This document shows positions 18,161 to 27,230 of a stretch of DNA of 64,000 bases, in pieces. Source of the stretch: Rhizobiaceae bacterium (lineage in GTDB: Bacteria > Pseudomonadota > Alphaproteobacteria > Rhizobiales > Rhizobiaceae). The DNA lies in NCBI GenBank assembly GCA_026981655.1, contig JALSIJ010000046.1:1-64000 (forward strand). The letters run 5' to 3'. Under the pieces are notes generated by a model. That model was given only the letters and a program-made list of their open reading frames with translations, ran no database searches and was not told the DNA's origin. Each line of letters begins with the position of its first letter. Positions within the stretch are counted from its first letter, which is position 1. A program made the position numbers and the translations under genes.

Positions 18161-19285
18161 TTATTTAACAATAGTTATCTTGACCGCCGCACGGGTAATC
18201 GCTGTATAGAGCCAGCGTTGCGCATGCTCGCGAAATGCCCAACTTTCATCGAACAGATAAACACTATCCCATTGCGAGCCTTGGGACTTGTGAACAGTCA
18301 GGGCATAGCCATAGTCAAAATCATCATGGCGTCGTTTCAATTGCCACGGAATTTCTTCCAAAGGGTTTTCAAACCCGGCCTTCAAAACCTTGATCTTGGC
18401 ACTGACCTGGTCCATCCCGTCATCTTCTGATCGAATGAGCAGGCTCATCGCCGGTTTTGATGATTGCGGTGCCGACATCACCTGCCAGAGCGAACCATTC
18501 AGCAGCCCCTTGGCCGGGTCGTTTCTGAGCGCCACAAGCTTGTCGCCCGATGCCGGCAACGGCCCTTGAAAGCCTTTCAAATCGCGCAAACGCTGGTTGA
18601 ACAACCGCCGGGTTTTATTGGTCCCGACCAAAACCTGATCAGCTGCAAGCACTTCGCTTTGATCAACCTCGGCGCGGCGAATTTTCTTGCTCGAACCATA
18701 GGCACCAAAATCAATATCACGGCCTTCACGCACACTTTGCGCAAGATCAATAATCGGATTATCGCGCGCTTGCCGATGAATATTCTCAAGCAGAATATCA
18801 GGCTCATGATCCGTAAAAAAACCGCCACCGGATACGGGCGGCAATTGCCCCGGATCACCCAAAACCAGAACCGGTGTGCCAAAGGACAGCAAGTCTTTTC
18901 CCAAGGCCTCATCGACCATTGAGCATTCATCAATAATGATCAGTGACGCACGCGCCAGCGGGCTTTGCCGGTTCAAGGTGAACAATGGCGTCATCGAGGA
19001 TTTGCCCGTATCCTCATTTTCCACCATTTCCTCGCCGCGCGGGCGATAAATCAGCGAATGAATGGTACTGGCTTTTTTGGCACCCTTCGAACGCAACACC
19101 ATCGCCGCCTTGCCGGTGAACGCAGCAAACAGCACTTCGCCATCAATCCCTTCCGCCAAATGCTTAGCCAAAGTTGTCTTGCCGGTTCCTGCATAACCAA
19201 ACAGCCTGAAAACCTGCGGAAATCCCTGTTTCAGCCAACGCGAAACGGCCAGCAATGCATCATCTTGTTCGGGAGAAAAATTCAT
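18161..19285 (-). CDS. RecD-like ATP-dependent DNA helicase (short form)
   Basis: The protein has 374 residues from the ATG at 19285. Superfamily 1B motifs are in order: Walker A GYAGTGKTTLAKHL, motif II IIDECSMVDE, motif III VLVLGDPGQLPPV, and the C-terminal UvrD_C_2 block YALTVHKSQGSQWDSV with YTAITRA. There is no N-terminal HhH region as in RecD2 (about 720 residues), so this is the compact form found in many alphaproteobacteria. Role: unwinding DNA during repair, inferred from family. It is transcribed towards the histidine kinase. Confidence 0.88.
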   Translation of the reverse strand: MNFSPEQDDALLAVSRWLKQGFPQVFRLFGYAGTGKTTLAKHLAEGIDGEVLFAAFTGKAAMVLRSKGAKKASTIHSLIYRPRGEEMVENEDTGKSSMTPLFTLNRQSPLARASLIIIDECSMVDEALGKDLLSFGTPVLVLGDPGQLPPVSGGGFFTDHEPDILLENIHRQARDNPIIDLAQSVREGRDIDFGAYGSSKKIRRAEVDQSEVLAADQVLVGTNKTRRLFNQRLRDLKGFQGPLPASGDKLVALRNDPAKGLLNGSLWQVMSAPQSSKPAMSLLIRSEDDGMDQVSAKIKVLKAGFENPLEEIPWQLKRRHDDFDYGYALTVHKSQGSQWDSVYLFDESWAFREHAQRWLYTAITRAAVKITIVK

Positions 19286-19550
19286 GCAACTGCATAACGG
19301 ATTCGCTAGCCACACGGCAATGATTCATTTGTCACAAAATTATTTTAATTGGGATTCTTTATCGCGAATTGCAATCAACCCTCAACCTTTGATTGCCGCC
19401 GCATAAACCCCGTAGATTTGCAAAAATACAACACTCGATTCCAAATTCTCGCAACATGTGAATATTAGTAAAAACCAACCTCGCCTGCCCCATTTTGGTT
19501 GCATTGCTTAAATTATAATTTGCCATGGGGGATAGTTGAAAGGTTGTATC

Positions 19551-19985
19551 ATGTCGTCAATGATGTTCGTCAAATTCCTCACCATATTTGCCCTTGGAAC
19601 ACTCGCCGCCTGTCAGAGTTTTTCTGACCCCCAGCCCCAAATATTGGCCTCGGCAATGCCCGATACCCGTATGGAATCGCTTTCGAACATGAATGAAGAA
19701 TTTTACCTTAATGCCGCCATGGCGGGTGTTATTGGTGATGAGTGCCCATCTTTGGGGTTTGACAAAAAACTATATGTAAAACTCGAAAAAGCCCATATTA
19801 AAAAACACGGTGTAAAAAAGGTCTCGGAAGAACGAAAGGCTGTGAACAAAGAGCTTGGCAGCTATTTTGATAAGTTCCGCCAACGGCACGGGATAAACAA
19901 CAGCAAAAGCGAGCTTTGCATTGCTGGAATGCGAGAAATCGCCGAACAGACCCCGATGAGCCTGTTGCTTACAACGTCAGCTTGA
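19551..19985 (+). CDS. Putative lipoprotein of unknown function
   Basis: The protein has 144 residues from the ATG at 19551, with GAAAGG eight bases upstream. Residues 1-22 form a signal peptide ending LGTLAAC, a good lipobox with Cys at about 22. The mature chain has a conserved-looking DECPSLGFD and a late LCIAGM; these two Cys may pair. A lysine-rich helix lies between. I do not recognise the family confidently; it recalls small alphaproteobacterial periplasmic proteins of the DUF5333 kind. A perfect CTGTAT/ATACAG repeat follows the stop. Confidence 0.65.
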   Translation: MSSMMFVKFLTIFALGTLAACQSFSDPQPQILASAMPDTRMESLSNMNEEFYLNAAMAGVIGDECPSLGFDKKLYVKLEKAHIKKHGVKKVSEERKAVNKELGSYFDKFRQRHGINNSKSELCIAGMREIAEQTPMSLLLTTSA

Positions 19986-20012
19986 ATAGCTAGCCTGTAT
20001 AAATACAGCTTG

Positions 20013-20065
20013 TCTCCTAAAAGCATGCCCTCGGACTTGATCCGTTGGTGGGCACCGGCTTTAGA
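20013..20065. repeat. Intergenic palindromic repeat, family A (copy 2, extended hairpin)
   Basis: CTTGTCTCCTAAAA and TGGGCACCGGCTTTAG are shared with the copy at 41506-41612, but here an extra nested hairpin is inserted: TGCCC (20026-20030) pairs with GGGCA (20050-20054) and CGGA (20032-20035) with TCCG (20041-20044). Confidence 0.65.
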
Positions 20066-20080
20066 CTCTTTCATGTTTAC

Positions 20081-20224
20081 GTGGAAGCAGGCTGGCCACA
20101 AAGAGTGGCCCGGTGCTTATGCACCGCTCCCGCGGAGGCCGGGCACAGCTCAAGTTGCACGTTGAGCAACTCGAAGCGCAAAACTTGAGCCATTAGAATA
20201 GCCCGATTAGCCGTGAGCGAAAAC
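20081..20224 (+). repeat. Dispersed repeat family D, copy 2 with palindromic insert
   Basis: This matches 6914-7006 in inverse orientation. Compared with that copy it carries about 50 extra bases starting near 20145. The extra part is bounded by GCTCAAGTT (20148-20156) and AACTTGAGC (20182-20190), with a further GTTGC/GCAAC stem inside. The unit ends GCCGTGAGCGAAAAC like its relative. Confidence 0.75.
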
Positions 20225-20249
20225 ATTGAGATCAACTCAGGAATGTCCA

Positions 20250-20903
20250 TCAAACGTGGGTTTTGGCGTGCAGACGACCTTGCACGTCCAAATGCGGTGT
20301 TGCACCAAACTGAACCAGTCGCAAGCCATCTTTACCCATTGAAAACTTGTGAACCGATGTATGCATGATACTCAAAAATATTTGGCATTTTTGAGAGAAA
20401 TCCAGCCCCAGCGCCATTGAAACAAGCGTTGAAATAACGCCCGTAGAAGTTACCAGTACCGCGGGTTGTTGGCCTTCAGCCACATCGCGCAAGGCGGCCA
20501 TAATCCGCCCTCGAAATTCTTCATAGCTCTCAAGGTCAGAATGCACATCGCCCTTTTGCCAGACCTCAAGCAATTGGGGAAAGTGGGCTGTAAAAGAGGC
20601 CAGATCCGTTGGAATTTCTGTGCCGTGACTTTCTTTCAGACTATTTGCAAGGCCAAAATAGTCGAGCTCGTTCAATCGCGCGTCCTGATCATGTGGAATG
20701 TTATCCAACGCTAAAGACTGTGCAGTTTGTATCTGCCGCCGCATGGTTCCAGACAACAGCCGTTCATATTGATGATAGGGGCGAAGGTGTTCGCCCAGCC
20801 ATCCGGCCTGCTGAAAACCAAGATCGCTCAACTGGTCATAGCTCGCCTCGTCTGTTGCGCCAGATTGCGCCTGCCCGTGCCGAATTAAGGTAATTTCTGT
20901 CAT
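20250..20903 (-). CDS. Histidine phosphatase family protein
   Basis: The protein has 217 residues from the ATG at 20903; the frame opens nine codons earlier. The catalytic motif LIRHGQAQSGA stands at the N terminus, and the second arginine lies in RRQIQTAQSL. Its length fits phosphoglycerate-mutase-like phosphatases (alpha-ribazole phosphatase, SixA and others). The later His expected near the C terminus is not in the usual GH-x-G setting: the chain has VLVTSTGVIST at that place. That is unusual and may affect activity or specificity. Confidence 0.75.
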   Translation of the reverse strand: MTEITLIRHGQAQSGATDEASYDQLSDLGFQQAGWLGEHLRPYHQYERLLSGTMRRQIQTAQSLALDNIPHDQDARLNELDYFGLANSLKESHGTEIPTDLASFTAHFPQLLEVWQKGDVHSDLESYEEFRGRIMAALRDVAEGQQPAVLVTSTGVISTLVSMALGLDFSQKCQIFLSIMHTSVHKFSMGKDGLRLVQFGATPHLDVQGRLHAKTHV

Positions 20904-20949
20904 AAGTATTTTGCCGATTCTAAAATCCAAACACCAAAATACTCTATAA

Positions 20950-20971
20950 TGGGCCTCCCGTCATAGGCCCA
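20950..20971. terminator. Hairpin after ilvN
   Basis: TGGGCCT faces AGGCCCA around an 8-base loop, 25 bp past the ilvN stop on the minus strand. The following bases are T-rich but not a clean T-run, so this is a likely but not certain operon end. Confidence 0.55.
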
Positions 20972-20995
20972 CATGCAGAATAATTACAGCCACCT

Positions 20996-21568
20996 TCACA
21001 TACCTTTGGGGCCGCGGTTCATTGCAGCAATACCTGTGCGGCATACACCAACCAGACCCAGCGGTTTCATAATTGAGATAAACTGCTCAATTTTCGAAGA
21101 CCTACCGGTAATCTCAAAGACAAAATGCTCGATATTGGCATCGACCACCTGGGCACGAAATGCTTCTGCAAGGCGCAGCGCTTCCACCCTTTTCTCGCCA
21201 GTACCGGAAACTTTCACCATTGCCAGTTCCCGCTCAAGTGGCTTGTCATATCCGGTCTGCGCCGAATAAATGGTCAAATCCAGCACCTTGTGCACCGGCA
21301 CCATGCGTTCCAGCTGCGCCTTTATTTGTTCAAGCACATGCGGCGTTCCAGTTGTGACGATGGTAATGCGCGAAATATGACGCTCATGCTGGGTTTCCGA
21401 AACCGTAAGGCTGTCAATATTATAGCCACGGCCGGAAAACAGACCGATTACCCGCGCAAGAACGCCGGGTTCGTTATCAACCAAAACCGACAAGGTATGA
21501 GTTTCGGGCATTTCTGACTCTTTGACAATGAAATAAGCCGAGCCGGATGGTAATTTATCTGCGTTCAT
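20996..21568 (-). CDS. ilvN: Acetolactate synthase small (regulatory) subunit
   Basis: This 190-residue protein has an N-terminal ACT domain (TLSVLVDNEPGVLARVIGLF, then GYNIDSLTVS) that binds valine for feedback control. A C-terminal ALS_ss domain contains the ELAMVKV and FEITGRSSKIEQFI segments. It joins IlvB to form the holoenzyme. It starts 4 bp after the DMT transporter gene, so all three genes ilvB-transporter-ilvN form one tightly packed operon under the attenuator at 24342-24444. Confidence 0.96.
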   Translation of the reverse strand: MNADKLPSGSAYFIVKESEMPETHTLSVLVDNEPGVLARVIGLFSGRGYNIDSLTVSETQHERHISRITIVTTGTPHVLEQIKAQLERMVPVHKVLDLTIYSAQTGYDKPLERELAMVKVSGTGEKRVEALRLAEAFRAQVVDANIEHFVFEITGRSSKIEQFISIMKPLGLVGVCRTGIAAMNRGPKGM

Positions 21569-21572
21569 AATC

Positions 21573-22493
21573 TTAAACCCTTTCCAGAGCTTCCCTATGT
21601 TTTTTACTTTTTAAACTGTTCGAATTGACACGGGCAATCGCAACGCCCGCAAGGATTAAAATCATCGCCAAAATGGCGTTGCCGGACAATTGTTCGGACA
21701 AGAACAAATAACCCCACAGCACCCCAAATACCGGCACAAGCAGGTTAATCTGGCTCAAGAACGAGGCGCCTTGTCGAGCGACGATCGCAAAAATCATCAA
21801 GGTCCCCAATGCGGAAGGGAAAATTCCAAGCATGATAACTGCCGTAATGACCGCGAAAGACGGAACATTTATAACTGGAGGATCGTAAGCAATTGCAAAC
21901 GGCAGGACCAGCACAATTGACATTAACATCAAAGATGTGGCCATTGCCCGCCTTGGATAGCCGACCAATTGCTTTGTTATAATCGCATTCACACCATAAC
22001 AAATAGCCGCCGCCGCAATCGCATATTGCCTGATTGTATCATCGCCAAGCATGCTAAGCTGATCAACCCCTATCAACACCACTACGCCGGCAATTCCAAA
22101 AACAACGCCAAGCATTTTCCAAAAATTTAATTTCTCATCATCAGTAAATATATGCGCCAATAACAGGGTCGAAAGCGGCATTGTCGCCATCAGAATTGCG
22201 GTTAAACCAGCATCCACCCTCACCTGCCCCCAGGTGATCAACCACCAGGGAAGCGCATTGCCAAAGATTGCCGCCACCAAAATCCACATCCAGATACGCA
22301 AACCGCGTGGTAAGTGCTGACCGGCCATTTTCATGGCACCCCACAAAATCACCGCAGCAATGACCAGCCGAGCAACAACAATCGTTAAAGTAGGCAGCTC
22401 CGTAATACTGATTTTGATCAACAAAAAACTGGCCCCAAACATCGCAGAAAGGCTAACCAACAGTGCATAATCTGTAAGGCTGGGTTTGTTCAC
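21573..22493 (-). CDS. DMT/EamA family transporter inside the ilvBN operon
   Basis: This 306-residue protein has ten hydrophobic helices and two EamA repeats (first from about residue 8, second from about 155). Its GTG start shares bases with the ilvB stop (GTGA overlap), showing translational coupling; ilvN follows 4 bp after its stop. EamA proteins export amino acids, metabolites or nucleotide sugars, so export of a branched-chain amino acid or a related intermediate is a fair inference from position. Direction and substrate are not shown by the sequence. Confidence 0.88.
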   Translation of the reverse strand: MNKPSLTDYALLVSLSAMFGASFLLIKISITELPTLTIVVARLVIAAVILWGAMKMAGQHLPRGLRIWMWILVAAIFGNALPWWLITWGQVRVDAGLTAILMATMPLSTLLLAHIFTDDEKLNFWKMLGVVFGIAGVVVLIGVDQLSMLGDDTIRQYAIAAAAICYGVNAIITKQLVGYPRRAMATSLMLMSIVLVLPFAIAYDPPVINVPSFAVITAVIMLGIFPSALGTLMIFAIVARQGASFLSQINLLVPVFGVLWGYLFLSEQLSGNAILAMILILAGVAIARVNSNSLKSKKHREALERV

Positions 22494-24262
22494 ACCAATG
22501 CCTTGCCCTTCTCGTCAATGGCCGAGCCAACGGCCTCGTCGGTTGCCTCATCCGGTAAAAGCATTTCATTATGCGCTTTGCCCGACGGGATCATTGGGAA
22601 GCAATTGGCCAATTGAGCCACGCGGCAATCGAAAATCACCGGTAGTTTCGCATCAATCATTTCCATAATTGCATCATCAAGTTCAGCTGGTTTGCTACAC
22701 CTGATACCAATACCGCCATAGGCTTCTGCGAGTTTCACAAAGTCCGGCATCGCCTCAACATAGGTGTGCGACAGCCGGTTTCCGTGCAGCAATTGCTGCC
22801 ACTGGCGCACCATGCCCATATATTGATTGTTCAGAATGAAAATCTTGATCGGCGCATCATGCTGAATAGCCGATGACATTTCCTGAATGCACATCTGAAT
22901 GGATGCATCACCGGCAATATCGATCACCAGCGCATCTGGGTGGGCAATCTGCACCCCAAGTGCCGCCGGCAAACCGTAGCCCATAGTGCCAAGGCCACCA
23001 CTGGTCATCCAGTGATTAGGCTCTTCAAATTTAAGAAACTGTGCCGCCCACATCTGATGCTGGCCAACTTCGGTGGTGAAATAGGTTTCACGGTCTTTGG
23101 TCAATACATTAAGACGCTCCAGCGCATATTGCGGCATGATCACTTCTTGGGAGTTTTTATAGGCGAGTGAATCCCGCTCTTTCCACTTATCAATTTTTGA
23201 CCACCAGGATTTGATTGCAGCGGCGTCTGGCTTTTTCGAGTTTGCCCGCCACAATCGAACCATATCCTCCAAAACATGCGCGACATCGCCAACAATCGGC
23301 ACATCCACCCGCACAATCTTGTTAATCGACGAAGGGTCAATATCAATGTGTATCTTCTTTGAATTGGGCGAAAACGCATCAAGCCTGCCGGTAATACGGT
23401 CATCAAACCGGGCGCCAATACATAACATCACATCGCATTCATGCATCGCCATGTTGGATTCGTAAGTGCCATGCATGCCAAGCATTCCAAGCCAATTATC
23501 ACCGCTGGCCGGATAGGCACCCAGCCCCATCAAAGTTGAAGTTATCGGAAAGTTGGTCAATTCAACCAGCTGGCGCAACAATTGACTGGCCTGCTGTCCA
23601 GAATTGATAACACCACCACCGGAATAAATAATCGGCCTTTTTGCAGAAACCAAAAGCTGAACTGCATCCAGGATTTTATCGGCATCACCGACAACTTTTG
23701 GATTATAGGTTTTATGTTCGCCGGTGCTGGGCCCGCGATACGTGCCGGTTGCAAATTGCACATCCTTGGGAATATCAACAACAACTGGGCCAGGGCGGCC
23801 GGAACGCGCCACATAAAATGCCGTATGCAATACTTCGGCAAGATCATTCACATCTTTCACCAGCCAGTTGTGCTTGGTGCAAGGTCGGGTAATGCCGACC
23901 GTATCGCATTCTTGAAAAGCATCGGATCCGATCAAGGATGTTGGCACCTGACCGGTAATACAAACAAGCGGAATTGAATCCATCAATGCATCTTGCAAAC
24001 AGGTCACCGCATTGGTGGCTCCAGGGCCAGAAGTCACAAGCATCACACCGGTTTTTCCGGTTGAACGGGCATAGCCCTCTGCCGCATGCCCGGCACCCTG
24101 CTCATGGCGCACGAGCACATGATTGATCGCTTCCTGCTGGTGCAGTTCATCATAAATTGGAAGCACAGCACCGCCTGGATAACCAAAAATATCTTTGACA
24201 CCATTATCAACCATAGCCCGCAATACCATTTCCGCGCCGGTCATTTCCTCAGCTTTAGTCAT
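22490..24262 (-). CDS. ilvB: Acetolactate synthase large (catalytic) subunit
   Basis: This 590-residue ThDP enzyme has the three usual domains. The N-terminal domain has the catalytic Glu in [19 protein letters not shown] and [10 protein letters not shown]. The FAD-binding middle domain includes [16 protein letters not shown]. The C-terminal ThDP domain has [15 protein letters not shown] through [10 protein letters not shown]. It condenses two pyruvates, or pyruvate and 2-oxobutyrate, as the first common step to Val, Leu and Ile. It is expressed from a leader with attenuator and couples to the transporter by a stop/start overlap. Confidence 0.97.
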   Translation of the reverse strand: MTKAEEMTGAEMVLRAMVDNGVKDIFGYPGGAVLPIYDELHQQEAINHVLVRHEQGAGHAAEGYARSTGKTGVMLVTSGPGATNAVTCLQDALMDSIPLVCITGQVPTSLIGSDAFQECDTVGITRPCTKHNWLVKDVNDLAEVLHTAFYVARSGRPGPVVVDIPKDVQFATGTYRGPSTGEHKTYNPKVVGDADKILDAVQLLVSAKRPIIYSGGGVINSGQQASQLLRQLVELTNFPITSTLMGLGAYPASGDNWLGMLGMHGTYESNMAMHECDVMLCIGARFDDRITGRLDAFSPNSKKIHIDIDPSSINKIVRVDVPIVGDVAHVLEDMVRLWRANSKKPDAAAIKSWWSKIDKWKERDSLAYKNSQEVIMPQYALERLNVLTKDRETYFTTEVGQHQMWAAQFLKFEEPNHWMTSGGLGTMGYGLPAALGVQIAHPDALVIDIAGDASIQMCIQEMSSAIQHDAPIKIFILNNQYMGMVRQWQQLLHGNRLSHTYVEAMPDFVKLAEAYGGIGIRCSKPAELDDAIMEMIDAKLPVIFDCRVAQLANCFPMIPSGKAHNEMLLPDEATDEAVGSAIDEKGKALV

Positions 24263-24341
24263 TTAATTGTTCCATCTCACTTATATTCAGCCGGTTATTT
24301 GTCGCATTAAACTCTCTGTATATATCCAAAATCTGGACATT

Positions 24342-24363
24342 AAAAAAGGCCCCCGGGGGAGCC
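24342..24363 (-). terminator. Attenuator terminator of the ilvB operon
   Basis: On the minus strand GGCTCC pairs with GGGGCC around CCCG and is followed by six T. It lies between the leader peptide (stop at 24400) and ilvB (start at 24262), the position and form of a Rho-independent attenuator. Just before it, GCGCGCA can pair with TGCGCGC in the end of the leader ORF, giving a possible alternative fold. Confidence 0.85.
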
Positions 24364-24399
24364 TGAATGCGCGCCATCACTCGCAAAGGTTATCCACCT

Positions 24400-24444
24400 T
24401 CACGCCAGCGCGCACACCACCACTACAAGAATTTCAATTTTCAT
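24400..24444 (-). CDS. Leader peptide of the ilvB operon
   Basis: A 14-codon ORF reads MKIEILVVVVCALA. Codons 3, 5, 6 and 7-10 are Ile, Ile, Leu and four consecutive Val, and Leu is at 13: eight branched-chain codons counting Leu13. A purine-rich AGAGAG lies upstream. Ribosome stalling on the Ile-Leu-Val run when charged tRNA is scarce would alter folding of the RNA and prevent the terminator at 24342-24363. This is the classical ilv leader design and needs no protein function of its own. Confidence 0.88.
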   Translation of the reverse strand: MKIEILVVVVCALA

Positions 24445-24543
24445 CACAAAGCTCTCTGTTACCAATAAAGCCTAGACCGCGTTACCAAATGCGTCAACAG
24501 GCAAGCAGAATTTTTACCCAATTTGTCGCAATCGGCATTAAGC

Positions 24544-25392
24544 TCACGCGCAGACCTGGTTTCTACCCTGATTTTTTGCCTCGTAAAGCCGCATATCCGC
24601 CGCTTTGATCAAGTCCCGGTCATCCTCCAGATCTTTGCTACTAACGGCTACACCGATACTGATCGTCGGTTGAATAACAACATTACCCACCGAAATTCTC
24701 AGCTTTCTCACCGCATCACAATAACGCTGAGCAAATGGACCAATTTGCGCATCACTGGCAAATGGAGCAATTACCGCAAACTCCTCACCACCAATACGGG
24801 CCACAACATCGTGCTCCCGCGAAAGGTCCATGAGCACGCGCGCAACCTCTTTCAACACAATATCACCGACATCGTGTCCGTGGGTATCGTTGATTTGTTT
24901 AAAGTGGTCCAAATCCAGAATAAGCAGTCCAAGCGGTTTGTCGATCCGTCTGAACTCTTTCAAAAACTCGCTTAAAACCTCGTGGAAATATCGTCGATTA
25001 TAAAGAGATGTGAGTGAATCTGTTGCGGCCTCAACAGCCAGCATGTCTGCGCGTTTTTCTTGTCTTTTGGTTGCATCTGCTTGAAATTTGATAATCGGCA
25101 TAACCACCAGCAACCCACCAACCATTGTGGCGGCAATAAAAAATGCCGAAAGAGTCAACTGATGAAAAGTCATAGACAACGTCTCAGAAACCGGCCCCGA
25201 GCTATCAGATACAATTTCATCCACCGAACGGCTCAACCGAAAATAAATATACAGTGCCGACCCCAACGAAAGGGTGACAGCAGCCGTATAAATTCCATAG
25301 GCAAGTTCAGGCAGGTTATTAAGCTTGATCCGCAATACATCCCCCAAGCAACAAAACTGTTTGTGTTTTCCCTCGCACCAGGGAAAAACCAT
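24544..25392 (-). CDS. Membrane-bound diguanylate cyclase (GGDEF)
   Basis: The frame gives 282 residues from 25392. A TTG at 25335 with GGGGGATG upstream may be the true start, because the first 19 residues look non-coding. Two membrane helices (about 30-52 and 80-100) flank a short periplasmic loop. The GGDEF domain carries SLTSLYNRRYF, LDLDHFKQINDTHGHDVGD and the active-site RIGGEEFAVI. The product is c-di-GMP. An RxxD inhibitory site is not obvious ahead of GGEEF. It is the only c-di-GMP gene here; signal and target are unknown. Confidence 0.88.
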   Translation of the reverse strand: MVFPWCEGKHKQFCCLGDVLRIKLNNLPELAYGIYTAAVTLSLGSALYIYFRLSRSVDEIVSDSSGPVSETLSMTFHQLTLSAFFIAATMVGGLLVVMPIIKFQADATKRQEKRADMLAVEAATDSLTSLYNRRYFHEVLSEFLKEFRRIDKPLGLLILDLDHFKQINDTHGHDVGDIVLKEVARVLMDLSREHDVVARIGGEEFAVIAPFASDAQIGPFAQRYCDAVRKLRISVGNVVIQPTISIGVAVSSKDLEDDRDLIKAADMRLYEAKNQGRNQVCA

Positions 25393-25437
25393 TCGCAGTA
25401 AAATAATTCAAAAAACTAAAAAGGCCCTAAATATTCG

Positions 25438-26328
25438 TCATATTATTTTATCGATTAGCTCCCAATCTTCGCCCAACTGGTTCCTAAACCACGTCGACTG
25501 CCTTTTGGCATATTGCCTCGTTGCCGCCTTGCACCTAATACGTGCTTCATCAAGTGTGACAATCTTTTGCAAATAATTGGTTAATTGCGGAACCCCAATG
25601 GCTTTTAAAACCGGGTGATCGGAAAAAACTTCCATTTTTCCCAATGCCTTAACCTCATCCAGCGCTCCATTGTCCAGCATCTGGTCAAATCTATTTTCTA
25701 TACGTCGGTGCAACACCGCGCGATCCGGCAGGACTAAATATTTCTTGATATTCCCCATCTTCAAAATGGGCGGTTGGTTTTGCGCCTGATACTCAACGAT
25801 CGAGCGCCCCGTTGCCTGCTTAACCTCCAACGCCCGCAAAATACGCTGTCGATCATTCGGCTTTAGTGCATTTGCAGCCAAAGGGTCCTTTTCCTGAAGT
25901 GTTGCGTAAAGCGATGTCACATCAACCTCACCAGACTTATCGCGCCAAAATTGGCGGATTTCGCCAGGAATTTCAGGAATTTCCGCCAACCCTTCTAACA
26001 GTGCCTTGAAATATAGGCCTGTTCCACCTACAAAAATCGGTGTTCGGCCAGCCATAAGCACCTCATCAAGAGCCAGTTTTGCATCCCTCACCCACTGTGC
26101 AACTGAATAGGATTTTTCCAGGCTCGCATGCCCATAAAGCAAATGCGGCACTTTCGCTAAATCCACGTCGTCTGGCCGTGCGGTAATGATCCGCAAAATT
26201 GGATAAACCTGCATGGAATCAGCATTGATAATGGTGCCATTGTATTTTTCGGCCTGCTCAATCGCAAATACAGACTTGCCGCTGGCCGTTGGCCCGGCTA
26301 TCAAAATGGCATCTGGTATTTCAGTCAA
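25438..26328 (-). CDS. miaA: tRNA dimethylallyltransferase
   Basis: The protein has 296 residues if started at the TTG at 26328, which has GGAGG nine bases upstream; the frame also has a TTG at 26349 without a ribosome site. Motifs: the P-loop LIAGPTASGKSVFA, INADSMQVYP with the catalytic Asp, VGGTGLYFKALLEGL, and the C-terminal RQYAKRQSTWFRNQ. It adds a dimethylallyl group to A37 of tRNAs reading UNN codons. The start lies only 14 bp from that of the divergent serB. Confidence 0.95.
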   Translation of the reverse strand: MTEIPDAILIAGPTASGKSVFAIEQAEKYNGTIINADSMQVYPILRIITARPDDVDLAKVPHLLYGHASLEKSYSVAQWVRDAKLALDEVLMAGRTPIFVGGTGLYFKALLEGLAEIPEIPGEIRQFWRDKSGEVDVTSLYATLQEKDPLAANALKPNDRQRILRALEVKQATGRSIVEYQAQNQPPILKMGNIKKYLVLPDRAVLHRRIENRFDQMLDNGALDEVKALGKMEVFSDHPVLKAIGVPQLTNYLQKIVTLDEARIRCKAATRQYAKRQSTWFRNQLGEDWELIDKII

Positions 26329-26342
26329 TTTTACGGGCCTCC

Positions 26343-27230
26343 ATGTCAAAAATAGCCACGCTTATCACCAATCCGGCAACTCCAATACTCACCACTGATC
26401 TGGTAGCGGCAATATCCAGCAGCATCAACAGCAAAAACACCTATTGGCTGGCGGACAATATCGCCTGCGATTGTGTTTTGGCAAATGAAGTAAACACCGA
26501 AAACATCGAAGCTACAATTCGCAAGATTATCGGCAACAACCCAATTGATGTGGTCATTCATAATGCTGAAACCCGGCGCTGCAAGGCGCTGATTGCCGAT
26601 ATGGATTCCACCATGATCGAGCAGGAATGCATCGATGAGCTGGCCGCAGAAGCAGGGCTAAAACAACAGGTATCAACAATTACAGCCCGCGCCATGAATG
26701 GCGAAATTGCCTTTGAGCCAGCCCTGATTGAACGCGTGGCCCTGCTAAAGGGACTTGCCAGTGAGGTAATCCTAAAAGTGCTGGATGAAAGGATTACGCT
26801 TACCCCCGGTGGCCGCGAACTTGTTGGCACCATGAAGCAAAATGGCGCATATACAGCGCTTGTATCCGGCGGGTTCACTCATTTCACTCGAGCCATATCC
26901 AAAATATTGGGGTTTGATGAAAACCGGGCAAACCAGCTTGTTGAAGAAGATGGAAAACTTTCGGGCCTCGTTACCAAACCAATTCTTGGTCGCGATGCAA
27001 AGGTTTGTGCCTTAATCGAAATAGCCGTAGCGCAAAATATCTCAGCCGCCGACTTTATCGCGGTCGGCGATGGCGCAAACGATCTCGGCATGCTGCAGGA
27101 GGCTGGAATAGGCGTTGCACTGCACGCAAAGCCTGCTGTTGCCCGGCAGGCAAGCGTAAAGATAGACCACGGAGATTTGACCGCCCTTCTCTATATTCAG
27201 GGCTACAGAAAATCGGAATTCAGCGCATGA
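26343..27230 (+). CDS. serB: Phosphoserine phosphatase
   Basis: The protein has 295 residues from the ATG at 26343. HAD motifs are in order: LIADMDSTMIEQECIDEL (motif I, nucleophile Asp in DMDST), VSGGFTHFTRAI (motif II), a Lys region near TKPILGRDAK, and VGDGANDLGML (motif III). The N-terminal 85 residues resemble the ACT-like region of alphaproteobacterial SerB. It performs the last step of serine synthesis. The GNAT gene overlaps its stop codon. Confidence 0.95.
   Translation: MSKIATLITNPATPILTTDLVAAISSSINSKNTYWLADNIACDCVLANEVNTENIEATIRKIIGNNPIDVVIHNAETRRCKALIADMDSTMIEQECIDELAAEAGLKQQVSTITARAMNGEIAFEPALIERVALLKGLASEVILKVLDERITLTPGGRELVGTMKQNGAYTALVSGGFTHFTRAISKILGFDENRANQLVEEDGKLSGLVTKPILGRDAKVCALIEIAVAQNISAADFIAVGDGANDLGMLQEAGIGVALHAKPAVARQASVKIDHGDLTALLYIQGYRKSEFSA

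Noticed and set aside
27005-27226. N-terminal extension of the GNAT protein
   Set aside because: The extension is Arg/Cys-rich shadow of serB; the ATG overlapping the serB stop is the credible start.
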